64,000 nt of DNA, taken from the NCBI RefSeq assembly GCF_022568815.1, contig NZ_JAKZHX010000002.1, positions 372,001 through 436,000 of the forward strand, read 5' to 3'. This document shows, in pieces, positions 37,419 through 45,822 of the stretch (positions within the stretch are counted from its first letter, which is position 1; each line of letters opens with the position of its first letter). The notes under the pieces are model-generated. The model had not been told where the DNA came from. It saw only the letters and a list, made by a program, of their open reading frames with translations, and did not search any database. The position numbers were made by a program, and so were the translations under genes. This DNA is from Undibacterium paludis. GTDB lineage: Bacteria > Pseudomonadota > Gammaproteobacteria > Burkholderiales > Burkholderiaceae_D.

Positions 37419-38516
37419 ATGATGACAAAGTTTTTTCTGTATGATTGGGGAGGATTGAACGGTGTTTTATTTGAGGTCATCCATCACAATACGCCATCAA
37501 TTTTAATGCCCTTGGCCTGGATTTTTAGCAACTTACTGGGAAACTATTGGGGGGCTCCGCTGGTGATACTTGGCCTATGGATATCATCAAGACAGGTTCA
37601 AGACAATAGCCATGTCCTCACGATCCGGCACCAGATCTCTCAGTTTGCGCTCGCCTTTGGACTTTCATTAGCCATTGCTACCACTCTGAAATTGCTCTGC
37701 GACTTTCCGCGACCGGCAGCAGTATTTGGAAATTTGTTGCAAGGCGACTCCACCGATTGGCATTACAGTTTGCCAAGCGGTCATTCAACTTACGCTGCTT
37801 TGGTCGCGGGTGTACTGTGGCCACTGGTGGGTATACGCTGTCGATTCGCGCTTGGTCTATATGTAATTCTGGTTGGCTGGTCACGCATCGCTCTTGCCAT
37901 GCACTTTCCAGCTGATGTTCTTGCTGGTTGGGTCATTGGATTTAGCGGGGTAGCTATGACAAAGCGGCTTTTGGCAGCGTTCCCTGCAATTAGCAATATA
38001 ATTAAGGCCATGCCGGGTCATGTTTGGTATGTCTTGGCAAGCGTTGTGCTGTTAGTAGATCAATCTACTAAATCTGCCGTGGCATATACCTTTACATTTG
38101 GCGAACAAATTCGGGTCACTTCGTTTTTCAATCTTGTGCATATCACGAACGATGGTGCTGCGTTCAGCCTGTTGGCGAATGCCGGAGGCTGGCAGCGTTA
38201 TGTTTTCATACTACTGGCGCTCGGAGCTTCCATCTGGATGGTGCAAAAACTCCGCCAGCGATTACCTCCCCTTGAGGCGGCGGGTTTTAGTCTGATTCTC
38301 GGAGGAGCACTCGGAAATGTAGTGGATCGCATTGTGCGCGGCGCAGTGGTCGACTTCCTCGATTTTTATTGGCAAGCTGCGCATTGGCCGTCTTTCAACC
38401 TGGCTGATGTTGCCATTTTTCTGGGTGTGATCTGCCTGTTCGCTTCCACGACCAATCGATCAGGTAATAATGAACTGGGGCAAAAAATTCAGCATGGATC
38501 GAGCTACCGAGACTGA
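37419..38516 (+). CDS. pbrB: PAP2 phosphatase-signal peptidase II fusion (PbrBC-like)
   Basis: A 365-residue membrane protein made of two enzymes. Residues 1-195 are a PAP2 phosphatase: KLLCDFPRP, SLPSGHSTYAA and SRIALAMHFPADVLAGW hold the three active-site motifs. Residues 205-350 are LspA: VDQSTKSAV, FNLVHITNDGAAFSLL, GGALGNVVDRIVRGAVVDF and PSFNLADVAIF, with both catalytic Asp (NVVDR and NLAD). In Cupriavidus pbr operons PbrB is a C55-PP phosphatase that supplies phosphate to trap exported lead, and PbrC is a signal peptidase; fused forms are known. No pbrA ATPase lies beside it here. Confidence 0.88.
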   Translation: MMTKFFLYDWGGLNGVLFEVIHHNTPSILMPLAWIFSNLLGNYWGAPLVILGLWISSRQVQDNSHVLTIRHQISQFALAFGLSLAIATTLKLLCDFPRPAAVFGNLLQGDSTDWHYSLPSGHSTYAALVAGVLWPLVGIRCRFALGLYVILVGWSRIALAMHFPADVLAGWVIGFSGVAMTKRLLAAFPAISNIIKAMPGHVWYVLASVVLLVDQSTKSAVAYTFTFGEQIRVTSFFNLVHITNDGAAFSLLANAGGWQRYVFILLALGASIWMVQKLRQRLPPLEAAGFSLILGGALGNVVDRIVRGAVVDFLDFYWQAAHWPSFNLADVAIFLGVICLFASTTNRSGNNELGQKIQHGSSYRD

Positions 38517-38649
38517 AGTTGACTTGTATCGATTAATTGGCGCCTCATCGATTCGTTAGGGCGTGATTGCAAATGGGGGGCATCCGATTCCCTTACCAGG
38601 AAAATCGGGGCAAGCAACGATCCTGGTGGCAGGAAGCTGGATAACCTGA

Positions 38650-38835
38650 TCACCTACGTTTGTTGCGGCTACGCTTTCTGGGATGCCCTGCGTTCTTCTT
38701 TAAGGGAGGTTTGTTTTTCTCCCCTGATTTTTCTAGATACAGCAGTACTCCAAATATAACCAGGCACATAATGGATGTTTCCAATAGAACCGTATAAATA
38801 TCTTCAGGATGATTCAGAATAAAATCGCTATCCAT
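38650..38835 (-). CDS. Small single-helix membrane protein, hypothetical
   Basis: A 61-residue ORF: a short acidic start, one hydrophobic helix (TVLLETSIMCLVIFGVLLYLE), and a basic tail (KKNAGHPRKRSRNKRR). The ribosome site is weak. Topology would put the basic tail in the cytoplasm. Not recognised; it might be non-coding. Confidence 0.4.
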   Translation of the reverse strand: MDSDFILNHPEDIYTVLLETSIMCLVIFGVLLYLEKSGEKNKPPLKKNAGHPRKRSRNKRR

Positions 38836-38962
38836 GGCACACCGTATGAATTGGTCTAGAAATCTGCATTCTTAAAAACTGCCCCTACATAGGAAGAAAT
38901 TTCAGTTTAACTGTCATGGAAAGTGGATTTTTCCATAAGCTAAGCACTGTGACGAGGAATTC

Positions 38963-39544
38963 TCAATAAGGGGTGTTTTTGAGCAGCTCCTCCATATCTT
39001 TGTAGTGTGACCTGACCCTGTCTACCTGATATTGATACATCAAGGCATTTTCTGTAAATTTCGCCATTTCACGATCAGTTTCAACTGTGTTGCCATCGAT
39101 ATTGCTTTGGCCTGAAACGACATATTTAATCTGGACGTTAGCGATTGTTTTGCCCGCGCGTATGGCTTCTTGAATATCAAAGTCAACGGCCTTGTAACCA
39201 GGAGTGTCGGCATTGGCGATATTTGAGGCAAGCAATTGCTGACGGAAGGCGCGCAATGCAAGCGCACGCTCATGAAGAATATTTTCTTCCACTTCGACTG
39301 ATGAACCTGAATTCTCTGAGCGCACTGCCACGAGTGATGAATTGGCGGGCACTTTCTCGTCGACGATGTTGCGGCCCATCGCGACGGGCTTGGAGATAGT
39401 CATTGCCACTTTTTCTTGCAGTCGAGCCAGGGACGCGGCAAATGAAACGCCATTGGGATGTGTACTTTTGGATGCCGCCACTAAACCTGCTTCAGCAGAT
39501 TGGAGTGGCAACGATGAAATCACTGGTAAGTTAGTTGTAGTCAT
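38963..39544 (-). CDS. flgB: Flagellar rod protein FlgB homologue, copy 2 (in metal cargo)
   Basis: About 193 residues from the ATG at 39544 (GGAGTTTCCT upstream, preferred to 39556). The C-terminal FlgB domain reads RALALRAFRQQLLASNIANADTPGYKAVDFDIQEAI, then NALMYQYQVDRV, ending MEELLKNTPY. The N-terminal extension shares VSFAASLARLQEKV with copy 1. The two copies agree at roughly two thirds of positions in the last 100 residues, so this is an old duplication or separate capture. It follows czcD by 80 bp, separated by a terminator-like hairpin. No flgC is adjacent. Confidence 0.88.
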   Translation of the reverse strand: MTTTNLPVISSLPLQSAEAGLVAASKSTHPNGVSFAASLARLQEKVAMTISKPVAMGRNIVDEKVPANSSLVAVRSENSGSSVEVEENILHERALALRAFRQQLLASNIANADTPGYKAVDFDIQEAIRAGKTIANVQIKYVVSGQSNIDGNTVETDREMAKFTENALMYQYQVDRVRSHYKDMEELLKNTPY

Positions 39545-39563
39545 AGGAAACTCCACTTGTTCC

Positions 39564-39591
39564 TAAATAAAAATAGCGACTGCCTCAGGCA
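39564..39591 (-). terminator. Rho-independent-type terminator after czcD
   Basis: Reading leftward, CTGCC-TGA-GGCAG is followed within a few bases by a T-rich run (TATTTTTATTT). It lies 34 bp after the czcD stop and just before flgB copy 2. It should end the czc transcript, though it overlaps the flgB leader. Confidence 0.6.
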
Positions 39592-39624
39592 GCTTCGCTT
39601 TCAACAATCAACATCGTGTCATGC

Positions 39625-40587
39625 TTACGTAGATAGATTTTTGGGTTCAATCTGCCCGACTCCATCATGTTCATCAACGATAGGAATGTAATTGCAACCA
39701 TCATCTGTATGTGCACACGGGACCGTTTCAAATTGCAGTGTCGTGTGATAGACAGAAAATTTGCTTGCCAATATAGTTTTCAAGGCTGGCAAGAGTTGCT
39801 GCTCGGGTGTGTAAGCCGGGTCATACACGATATGCGCGGTCATACTGGACTTGCCGCTTGTCAGTGCCCATAGATGAAAGTCATGCATACCAAGGACTCC
39901 CGGTACCGTCATCATGGCCGCTTTTACTTCGTCTATATTCACGCCTTCCGGTACACCTTCCAGCAAGATATTTAAACTCTCTTTCAGCAGCCCCCAGGTT
40001 CTGGGCAAAACCCATAAGCCAATGGCGACCGCGATCACGGAGTCAACCCAGGTCCAACCTGTAAAACGGATAATGATCGCTCCGGCTATCACACCAATTG
40101 AACCCAACATGTCGCTCCATACTTCCAGATAGGCACCTTTAACATTCAGGCTAGCGTCTTTGCCGGATGCCAGCAGTTTCATGCTGATCAGGTTGACCGT
40201 CAAACCAACGATGGCAACCACCAACATTCCGGTTGACTGAATTTCTGCCGGTGATTTCAGGCGCTGATAGGCTTCGTAGAGGATGTATAGGGCAACCAGG
40301 AAAAGCATGATCGCGTTGAATGCCGCTGCAAGAATTTCGAAGCGATGGTAGCCATAGGTACGCCTGGTGTCTGCCGGACGCTTGGCGATATGGATCGCTG
40401 CAATGGAAATCGCCAAGGCACTGGCGTCGGTCAGCATATGGGCTGCGTCTGACAGCAAAGCCAGACTACCCGTGACGATGCCGCCGATCACTTCAGCTAT
40501 CAGGAATGTCGACGTTAAGGCTAACGCGATCAACAGATTCTTTTGATTCTGTGTCGCAGGTAATGCGTGAGAGTGCCCTGCGCTCAT
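39625..40587 (-). CDS. czcD: Cation diffusion facilitator CzcD
   Basis: A 320-residue CDF exporter of Zn/Co/Cd. Six helices contain the metal-site motifs AEVIGGIVTGSLALLSDAAHMLTDASAL (HxxxD) and YLEVWSDMLGSIGVI. The His loop is short (SAGHSHAL at the N-terminus). The C-terminal cytoplasmic domain reads GMHDFHLWALTSGKSSMTAHI. It exchanges cytoplasmic divalent metal for protons or potassium across the inner membrane. Last gene of the leftward czc group; ended by a terminator-like hairpin. Confidence 0.92.
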   Translation of the reverse strand: MSAGHSHALPATQNQKNLLIALALTSTFLIAEVIGGIVTGSLALLSDAAHMLTDASALAISIAAIHIAKRPADTRRTYGYHRFEILAAAFNAIMLFLVALYILYEAYQRLKSPAEIQSTGMLVVAIVGLTVNLISMKLLASGKDASLNVKGAYLEVWSDMLGSIGVIAGAIIIRFTGWTWVDSVIAVAIGLWVLPRTWGLLKESLNILLEGVPEGVNIDEVKAAMMTVPGVLGMHDFHLWALTSGKSSMTAHIVYDPAYTPEQQLLPALKTILASKFSVYHTTLQFETVPCAHTDDGCNYIPIVDEHDGVGQIEPKNLST

Positions 40588-40658
40588 AAATATCCTTTGC
40601 CGATTGATTGGAAGCTATCGTGGCAACGCCACGGTGAATGGTCACACTTCAAAAATTG

Positions 40659-41000
40659 CTAACGAGCAACTCCACATTGATCACAAAATTTCGCTTCGGG
40701 CTTTAACGTGGAGTTGCATCCAGCACATTTCATTATCAGCAGCGATTGCCCACATTGCTGGCAAAAGCGTGCTGTCTTGTCGTTGGGCGCGTTGCAATTA
40801 GTGCAGGTCACCAGTGCTACGGCTACCGTCGGTGATGCTGCTCCAGATGTTCCCCAGCCACTGTCCAATGTGCGAGACAGATCCTGGCGATACTGCGGCT
40901 CGCCATGATGCCCTCCGTGTGAACTGCCATGACCACGACCATGTTTGTTACTGCGGTGGCTGTCATGTCCACCACCTAGCAGTTTTTCTAAAAATCCCAT
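40659..41000 (-). CDS. His-rich double zinc-ribbon protein
   Basis: About 113 residues from the ATG at 41000 (GAGAGGTC upstream). A Gly/His-rich N-terminus (GGGHDSHRSNKHGRGHGSSHGGHHGE) is followed by two four-Cys zinc ribbons (CTNCNAPND...FCQQCG and CAGCNSTLK...FCDQCG). There is no signal peptide, so it is cytoplasmic. Placed between PII-like and czcD genes, it may buffer zinc or regulate the efflux proteins. Function unknown. Confidence 0.72.
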   Translation of the reverse strand: MGFLEKLLGGGHDSHRSNKHGRGHGSSHGGHHGEPQYRQDLSRTLDSGWGTSGAASPTVAVALVTCTNCNAPNDKTARFCQQCGQSLLIMKCAGCNSTLKPEAKFCDQCGVAR

Positions 41001-41062
41001 GTTTAGACCTCTCTGATGCATGTCATATTGATTACTACTCTTCGCCCATGGTTATTTAAAAC

Positions 41063-41392
41063 TTAACTGACTTTTACAGCCGACTGAATGTCGGTCGTAA
41101 ATACCCAGCCAGGACCTGGCTTACCTGCGTCGGCTATTAATGCGACGATCTGGTCAGCCAGGTCATCCTCACAGATTAATTCCAACTTTGACTCTGCCAC
41201 CACTGGTTCTGCCAGGTCGAGCGAATAACGTTGCAGGGCTGGGTCAGCGCTTGTGAAGAGTCTCTGTACCGTAGAAACGGTTAGGTTGTAGCAACGCGTC
41301 CCATTGCTGATATCGCAATAACCTGAATTGCGCAGTGCTTCCGTCACTAAGTTGATGCGGTGAGGATGGATGAATGCCTTGATTTGTTTCAT
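41063..41392 (-). CDS. PII-like signalling protein of the czc cluster
   Basis: A 109-residue ferredoxin-like fold protein of the PII superfamily: MKQIKAFIHPHRINLVTEALRNSGYCDIS, KLELICEDDLADQIVALIADAGKPGPGWVFTTDIQSAV. The T-loop Tyr region of true GlnB/GlnK is not conserved, so it is a PII-like protein. Such genes are repeatedly found next to CzcA-type pumps and are thought to sense metal or a nucleotide. It starts 50 bp after czcA; a strong hairpin lies in the gap. Confidence 0.8.
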   Translation of the reverse strand: MKQIKAFIHPHRINLVTEALRNSGYCDISNGTRCYNLTVSTVQRLFTSADPALQRYSLDLAEPVVAESKLELICEDDLADQIVALIADAGKPGPGWVFTTDIQSAVKVS

Positions 41393-41412
41393 GAGAATCT
41401 CCTCGGAAAGAG

Positions 41413-41439
41413 ATGCGCCGGTCGCCTTGACCGGCGCAT
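41413..41439. other. Strong intercistronic hairpin between czcA and PII-like gene
   Basis: ATGCGCCGGTC, 5-nt loop, GACCGGCGCAT: an 11-bp perfect GC-rich stem. No T-tract follows on the coding strand, so it more likely stabilises the czc mRNA 3' end or causes partial attenuation than full termination. Confidence 0.6.
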
Positions 41440-41442
41440 TGA

Positions 41443-44400
41443 TTAGTCAGTCAGTTTTGCTTTTGCCTTACGTTCCTTGCGCTCTTCCACCCATTCGTAC
41501 AACAGAGGGAGTAAGAGCAAGGTCAACGCAGTGGACGTAAACAAGCCACCGACTACCACCGTCGCAAGTGGCCTTTGCGTTTCCGCACCAACTCCACTTG
41601 ATAACAACATCGGAACCAGTCCAAAAATAGCGATAGACGCAGTCATCAAAACGGGACGCAAGCGCAGGGCTGCGCCTTGCCTTACCGCTTCACGCACCGA
41701 CATCCCGCGTTCTCGCTGTTCATTGAGGAACGTCACCAGTACGATCCCGTTCAACATTGCCACTCCAAATACCGCAATGAAGCCGATTGCAGAAGGTACG
41801 GAGAGGTACTGTCCAGTGATGAAAAGCCCGACGACACCACCTATAGTGGCAAACGGAACGTTGGCGATAATTAACGTCGCGTAGGTCAGCGAATTGAAGG
41901 CTGTATAGAGCAGAATAAAGATGAGTGCTATCGTCAATGGAACAATAATGGCCAACTTGGTCATCGCACGTTGCTGATTCTCAAAGGCACCGCCCCACTC
42001 AATGACGTAGCCTTCCGGTAATTTCACCTGTTGGCGGATTTTCTCTTCTGCCTCTTTGACGAATCCGTCAATGTCACGGCCTTTTACATCCATCTGGATA
42101 ACAGCATAGCGCTGCAACTCCTCGCGTCTGATGAACGAATATCCCTCATCAAGCTCAATGCTTGCCACATTGCTGAGTGGTACCAGTGCACCGTTTTGAG
42201 TGCGAATCGGAATGTTGCCGATAGATTGCACATTGTTGCGGAACTCCGGTGCCAACCATGCCTGTATATCGAAACGCTTGGTGCCGTCGATTAAGGTCGA
42301 TACTGCTTTGCCGCCAATACCGGTTTGGACTACTTCCAGGATTTCATCCGCATTGATACCGTAACGTGCTGCGGCGTCGCGGTTGACCTTGATCACCAGT
42401 TGAGGCTTACCTTTATTTGCCTCCAGCGACAAATCGGCAACGCCATCCACTTTCCCCAACACACCTTTAATTTGTCCAGACAGACGATCCAAAGTGTTCA
42501 GGTCTTCACCGTAAAGCTTCAATGCCAAGGTGGCGCGTACTCCAGATATCAACTCTTCAATGCGGCTCTGAATAGGTTGGGAGGCAGCGATCACAGCAGT
42601 TGGCACTACGGTCTCAAGTTTTTCCTGCATTTCCTTTGCAAGATCGGGAACTGCGATCTTTTTCGGCCACTCACTTTGCGGCTTCAAATTGACCAATAAT
42701 TCCATGTAATTGACGTCTGCAGTTTCACCTTTTTCTGCACGACCTATCATCGCGATAGAAGATGTCGATTGTGGAAATTGTTTCAAGGTATTTTCCAATT
42801 GCTGGGAAATACGGATTGATTCTTCGAGCGAGGTCGATGGAATACTCGTCACCCTGAACAAAATGCCGCCTTCTTGCAAAGTGGGCATGAATTCCTTACC
42901 GAGGAAAGGAATCAATGCCAATGCCGCAATCAGGGAGACGATAGCGCCCGTTATGACCTTCTTCTTGCTGTCCAAGGCCCAGTCCAATAAGGGAAGGTAG
43001 AGCTTTTTCGCCCAGCGTACGATGAAAGTGTCTTTTTCTTCTTTGGGTTTCAGGATTAACGCAGACAGTACTGGCACCAGCGTCATAGTCAACAACAAGG
43101 AACCTACCATCGCAAAGGTAATGGTCAGCGCCATAGGCTTGAACATTTTGCCTTCCAGACCAGTCAAGGAAAACAATGGCAGGAATACGACGATAATAAT
43201 CAGAATCGCAAAGGCGACCGGATTCATCACTTCTCGTGCAGCTTCCAGGATAACGTGGGTTTTGTTGACTTTCTTGCCAGCCTGGTGTGACAGTAGCCGG
43301 AAACCGTTCTCAACCATCACCACCGCGCCATCGACCATCATACCTATACCAACCGCTAGCCCGGCCAAGGACATGAGGTTGGCCGACAAACCCCATTGCT
43401 GCATCAGCATGAAACTGATCAGCATGGCGAGCGGCAATGCTACGATTACAACGATTGCGGAGCGGATTTCGCCAAGGAACAGGAACAGAATAATGGCGAC
43501 CAATACCGAACCTTCTACCAGCGCACTTTCTGCGGTCTTGACCGCTTTATCGACCAGGTCGGTACGATCATAGACAGGGTTAATCGTGACACCTTTTGGA
43601 AGCGCTTGTTGGGCCACCCGGATCTTTTGTTTGACCGCCTCTACTACCCCCTTGGCGTTTTCGCCGATACGCTGCAGCGCCATGCCTAGTACCACTTCTT
43701 TGCCGTCCTTGGTGACAGCGCCGAAGCGCAACGAAGGTGCTTCTTTGACTTCAGCAACATCCCGCACGTATACCGGCGTACCGTCACGGGTAGCAAGGAC
43801 GACATTGCCTATATCCTTTGCATCAGCTACCAGGCCCAAACCCCGCACCAGATATTGTTCTTGTCCAATGTTCAAGTATTGACCACCTACCTGGCGATTG
43901 TTCGCTGTCAAGGTTTCCATGACCGTTTTAAGGCTGAGGCCGTATTTGATCAATTGGTTGGGATTGATCAGTACCTGGTATTGTTTTTCATCACCGCCCC
44001 AAGATGTGACATCGTCTACGCCAGGTGCGGTGCGTAGTTTGAGACGGACATTCCAGTCCTGCAAGGTACGCAGGTCCATGGTCGACATTTTCTTGTCCGC
44101 AGACTCAATCGTGTACCAGAAAACCTGCCCTAAGCCGGAGCTGTTCGGGCCAACGGCAGGTTCGCCGTAGCCCTGGGGAATGCGTTCCTTGGCTTCGAGA
44201 AGTTTTTCACCAACGAGACGTCGGGCAAAGTAAATGTCAACGTTATCCTTGAAGTTAACGCTGACATAGGACAGACCGAACAAGGACACTGAACGTATCG
44301 CTTCAACACCTGCCAAGCCAGCCATTGAGGTTTCCACCGGCGCGGTGAGCAATTTTTCAACGTCCTCCGCAGCTAGCCCAGGTGATTCAGTATAAATATT

Positions 44401-44541
44401 CACCTGTACTGGCGTCACGTCGGGGAAGGCATCAACTGGTAATTCTCGCCAAGCTTTGGCACCCAGCAGGATAACCAATACAAAAAGCACGATGACCAGC
44501 ACTTTGTATCTGAGGGATAGATCCACTATTTTATTTAACAT
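41443..44541 (-). CDS. czcA: Zn/Cd/Co efflux RND pump CzcA
   Basis: A 1032-residue heavy-metal RND pump. CzcA features: LPVDAFPDVTPVQVNIYTESPGLAAEDVE, GPNSSGLGQVFWYTIE, and the TM4 region AVGIGMMVDGAVVMVENGFRLL with the proton-relay Asp. It lacks the CusA-type Met triad context, supporting divalent cations. It is 11 bp after czcB in the czcI-czcC-czcB-czcA order. Pumps Zn, Cd or Co from periplasm to outside. Confidence 0.92.
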   Translation of the reverse strand: MLNKIVDLSLRYKVLVIVLFVLVILLGAKAWRELPVDAFPDVTPVQVNIYTESPGLAAEDVEKLLTAPVETSMAGLAGVEAIRSVSLFGLSYVSVNFKDNVDIYFARRLVGEKLLEAKERIPQGYGEPAVGPNSSGLGQVFWYTIESADKKMSTMDLRTLQDWNVRLKLRTAPGVDDVTSWGGDEKQYQVLINPNQLIKYGLSLKTVMETLTANNRQVGGQYLNIGQEQYLVRGLGLVADAKDIGNVVLATRDGTPVYVRDVAEVKEAPSLRFGAVTKDGKEVVLGMALQRIGENAKGVVEAVKQKIRVAQQALPKGVTINPVYDRTDLVDKAVKTAESALVEGSVLVAIILFLFLGEIRSAIVVIVALPLAMLISFMLMQQWGLSANLMSLAGLAVGIGMMVDGAVVMVENGFRLLSHQAGKKVNKTHVILEAAREVMNPVAFAILIIIVVFLPLFSLTGLEGKMFKPMALTITFAMVGSLLLTMTLVPVLSALILKPKEEKDTFIVRWAKKLYLPLLDWALDSKKKVITGAIVSLIAALALIPFLGKEFMPTLQEGGILFRVTSIPSTSLEESIRISQQLENTLKQFPQSTSSIAMIGRAEKGETADVNYMELLVNLKPQSEWPKKIAVPDLAKEMQEKLETVVPTAVIAASQPIQSRIEELISGVRATLALKLYGEDLNTLDRLSGQIKGVLGKVDGVADLSLEANKGKPQLVIKVNRDAAARYGINADEILEVVQTGIGGKAVSTLIDGTKRFDIQAWLAPEFRNNVQSIGNIPIRTQNGALVPLSNVASIELDEGYSFIRREELQRYAVIQMDVKGRDIDGFVKEAEEKIRQQVKLPEGYVIEWGGAFENQQRAMTKLAIIVPLTIALIFILLYTAFNSLTYATLIIANVPFATIGGVVGLFITGQYLSVPSAIGFIAVFGVAMLNGIVLVTFLNEQRERGMSVREAVRQGAALRLRPVLMTASIAIFGLVPMLLSSGVGAETQRPLATVVVGGLFTSTALTLLLLPLLYEWVEERKERKAKAKLTD

Positions 44542-44552
44542 GGTGATTTCCC

Positions 44553-45767
44553 TTAGTCGGCACTGATTTGCGACTTCAACATCTTCGCTTTGAGTGCATA
44601 GGCACCACTGACGACTACTTTTTCACCTGGAGTAATGCCTGATTTAAGGACAACCTGGCCTTGCAGTTTTTCACCAAGCTCCACTGCGCGTGGCTCAAAT
44701 CCGTCACTATCCTGTATGAAGACAGTGGGTTGGCCCTGAATCAGAAGTACTGCCTGCTCAGGTAACAACAATGCTTTGCTTGTGCTGGCGGTCGCAATAG
44801 CCGCGCTGGCAAACATCTCCAGCTTCAACCTGCCATCAGTATTAGGAACTTCGACACGTGCCCTGACGGTACGTGACTCTTTGTCCATGGTGCTACTGAT
44901 ATAAGTGATCTTGCCCTTGAAAGTGTCGCCAGGATAGGCTGCAGTCGTAATTTGCGCATCAGCCCCGACTTTGACTTTGCCAACGTCCTTTTCATACAAG
45001 TTGGTCTCAATCCAGACAGTAGACAAATCTGCAACGCTGAACATTTCTTTGTCTGATTGAGCTAATTCACCAAGAACGGCTTTTTTTGCGATCACCGTTC
45101 CTGTAAACGGTGCCGATACGGCATAGACAGAAGTACCAGTTTTGTCATGATTACTCGGAATTCCCAGGATTTGACGTTTTTCACTGGCGGCACGTAGTAC
45201 AGCTTTTGCTTTTTCGAAATCGGCGCGCACGCGTAGGTAGTCTTTTTGTGGAATGATCTGGTCGGCAAACAATTTCTCAGCTCGCTCCATCCCCGATTTA
45301 GCTAAAGCATGCTCACTGACGGCTTGAGCATAAGCAGACTGAGCTTCTCCAACTTCGACGCTGTCAACCAAAGCCAAGGTCTGACCTTGCTTGACCTTTT
45401 CGCCAAGGCTGACCATGACTTTGGTTATCCTGCCAGCAACGCGCGGCGCAACTGTCGCCAACTTGTCCTGATTTGCCTGGATTGTCGCAGTGACACTCAG
45501 TTGTTCGTTGACTTCTCGTTCCTGCAAGGTGACCACCTGAATTCCCGCAGCAGCAATTTCCTCCTTGCTTGCCTGAATTCCAGCTTCTTTGGCGTGTGCA
45601 AGAGTTGCTTTTCCATCTTTAGCAGATGCCGTAGTATTTGGGACTGAAGCGGATGCACTTTCCCTGGACATCGACTCTTTCTTGGACGGATCTTCCTTGC
45701 TACAACCAGCAAGAGCGATCAGTGACAGGATCAGCGCATTTCTGACGCGCGATTGAATGAGTGTCAT
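44553..45767 (-). CDS. czcB: CzcB-like membrane fusion lipoprotein
   Basis: A 404-residue adaptor. The lipobox LIALAGC gives a lipoprotein. A linker rich in Ser/Lys/Ala precedes the barrel-sandwich halves (KVMVSLGEKVKQGQTLALVDS and YAVSAPFTGTVIAKKAVLGE), a coiled-coil hairpin, and the membrane-proximal domain. Joins CzcA to CzcC. The first residues match a standard lipoprotein signal. It lies 55 bp after czcC. Confidence 0.9.
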   Translation of the reverse strand: MTLIQSRVRNALILSLIALAGCSKEDPSKKESMSRESASASVPNTTASAKDGKATLAHAKEAGIQASKEEIAAAGIQVVTLQEREVNEQLSVTATIQANQDKLATVAPRVAGRITKVMVSLGEKVKQGQTLALVDSVEVGEAQSAYAQAVSEHALAKSGMERAEKLFADQIIPQKDYLRVRADFEKAKAVLRAASEKRQILGIPSNHDKTGTSVYAVSAPFTGTVIAKKAVLGELAQSDKEMFSVADLSTVWIETNLYEKDVGKVKVGADAQITTAAYPGDTFKGKITYISSTMDKESRTVRARVEVPNTDGRLKLEMFASAAIATASTSKALLLPEQAVLLIQGQPTVFIQDSDGFEPRAVELGEKLQGQVVLKSGITPGEKVVVSGAYALKAKMLKSQISAD

Positions 45768-45822
45768 AAGTTTGATTCCGTATAAATGTTTTCAAAGTAA
45801 GGTGACGTGCATTGACACACTA

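Noticed and set aside
28364..39544. The two flgB genes as a recent duplication or a composite-transposon border
   Set aside because: Their DNA and proteins are too divergent (about a third of residues differ), and no transposase or inverted repeats accompany them.
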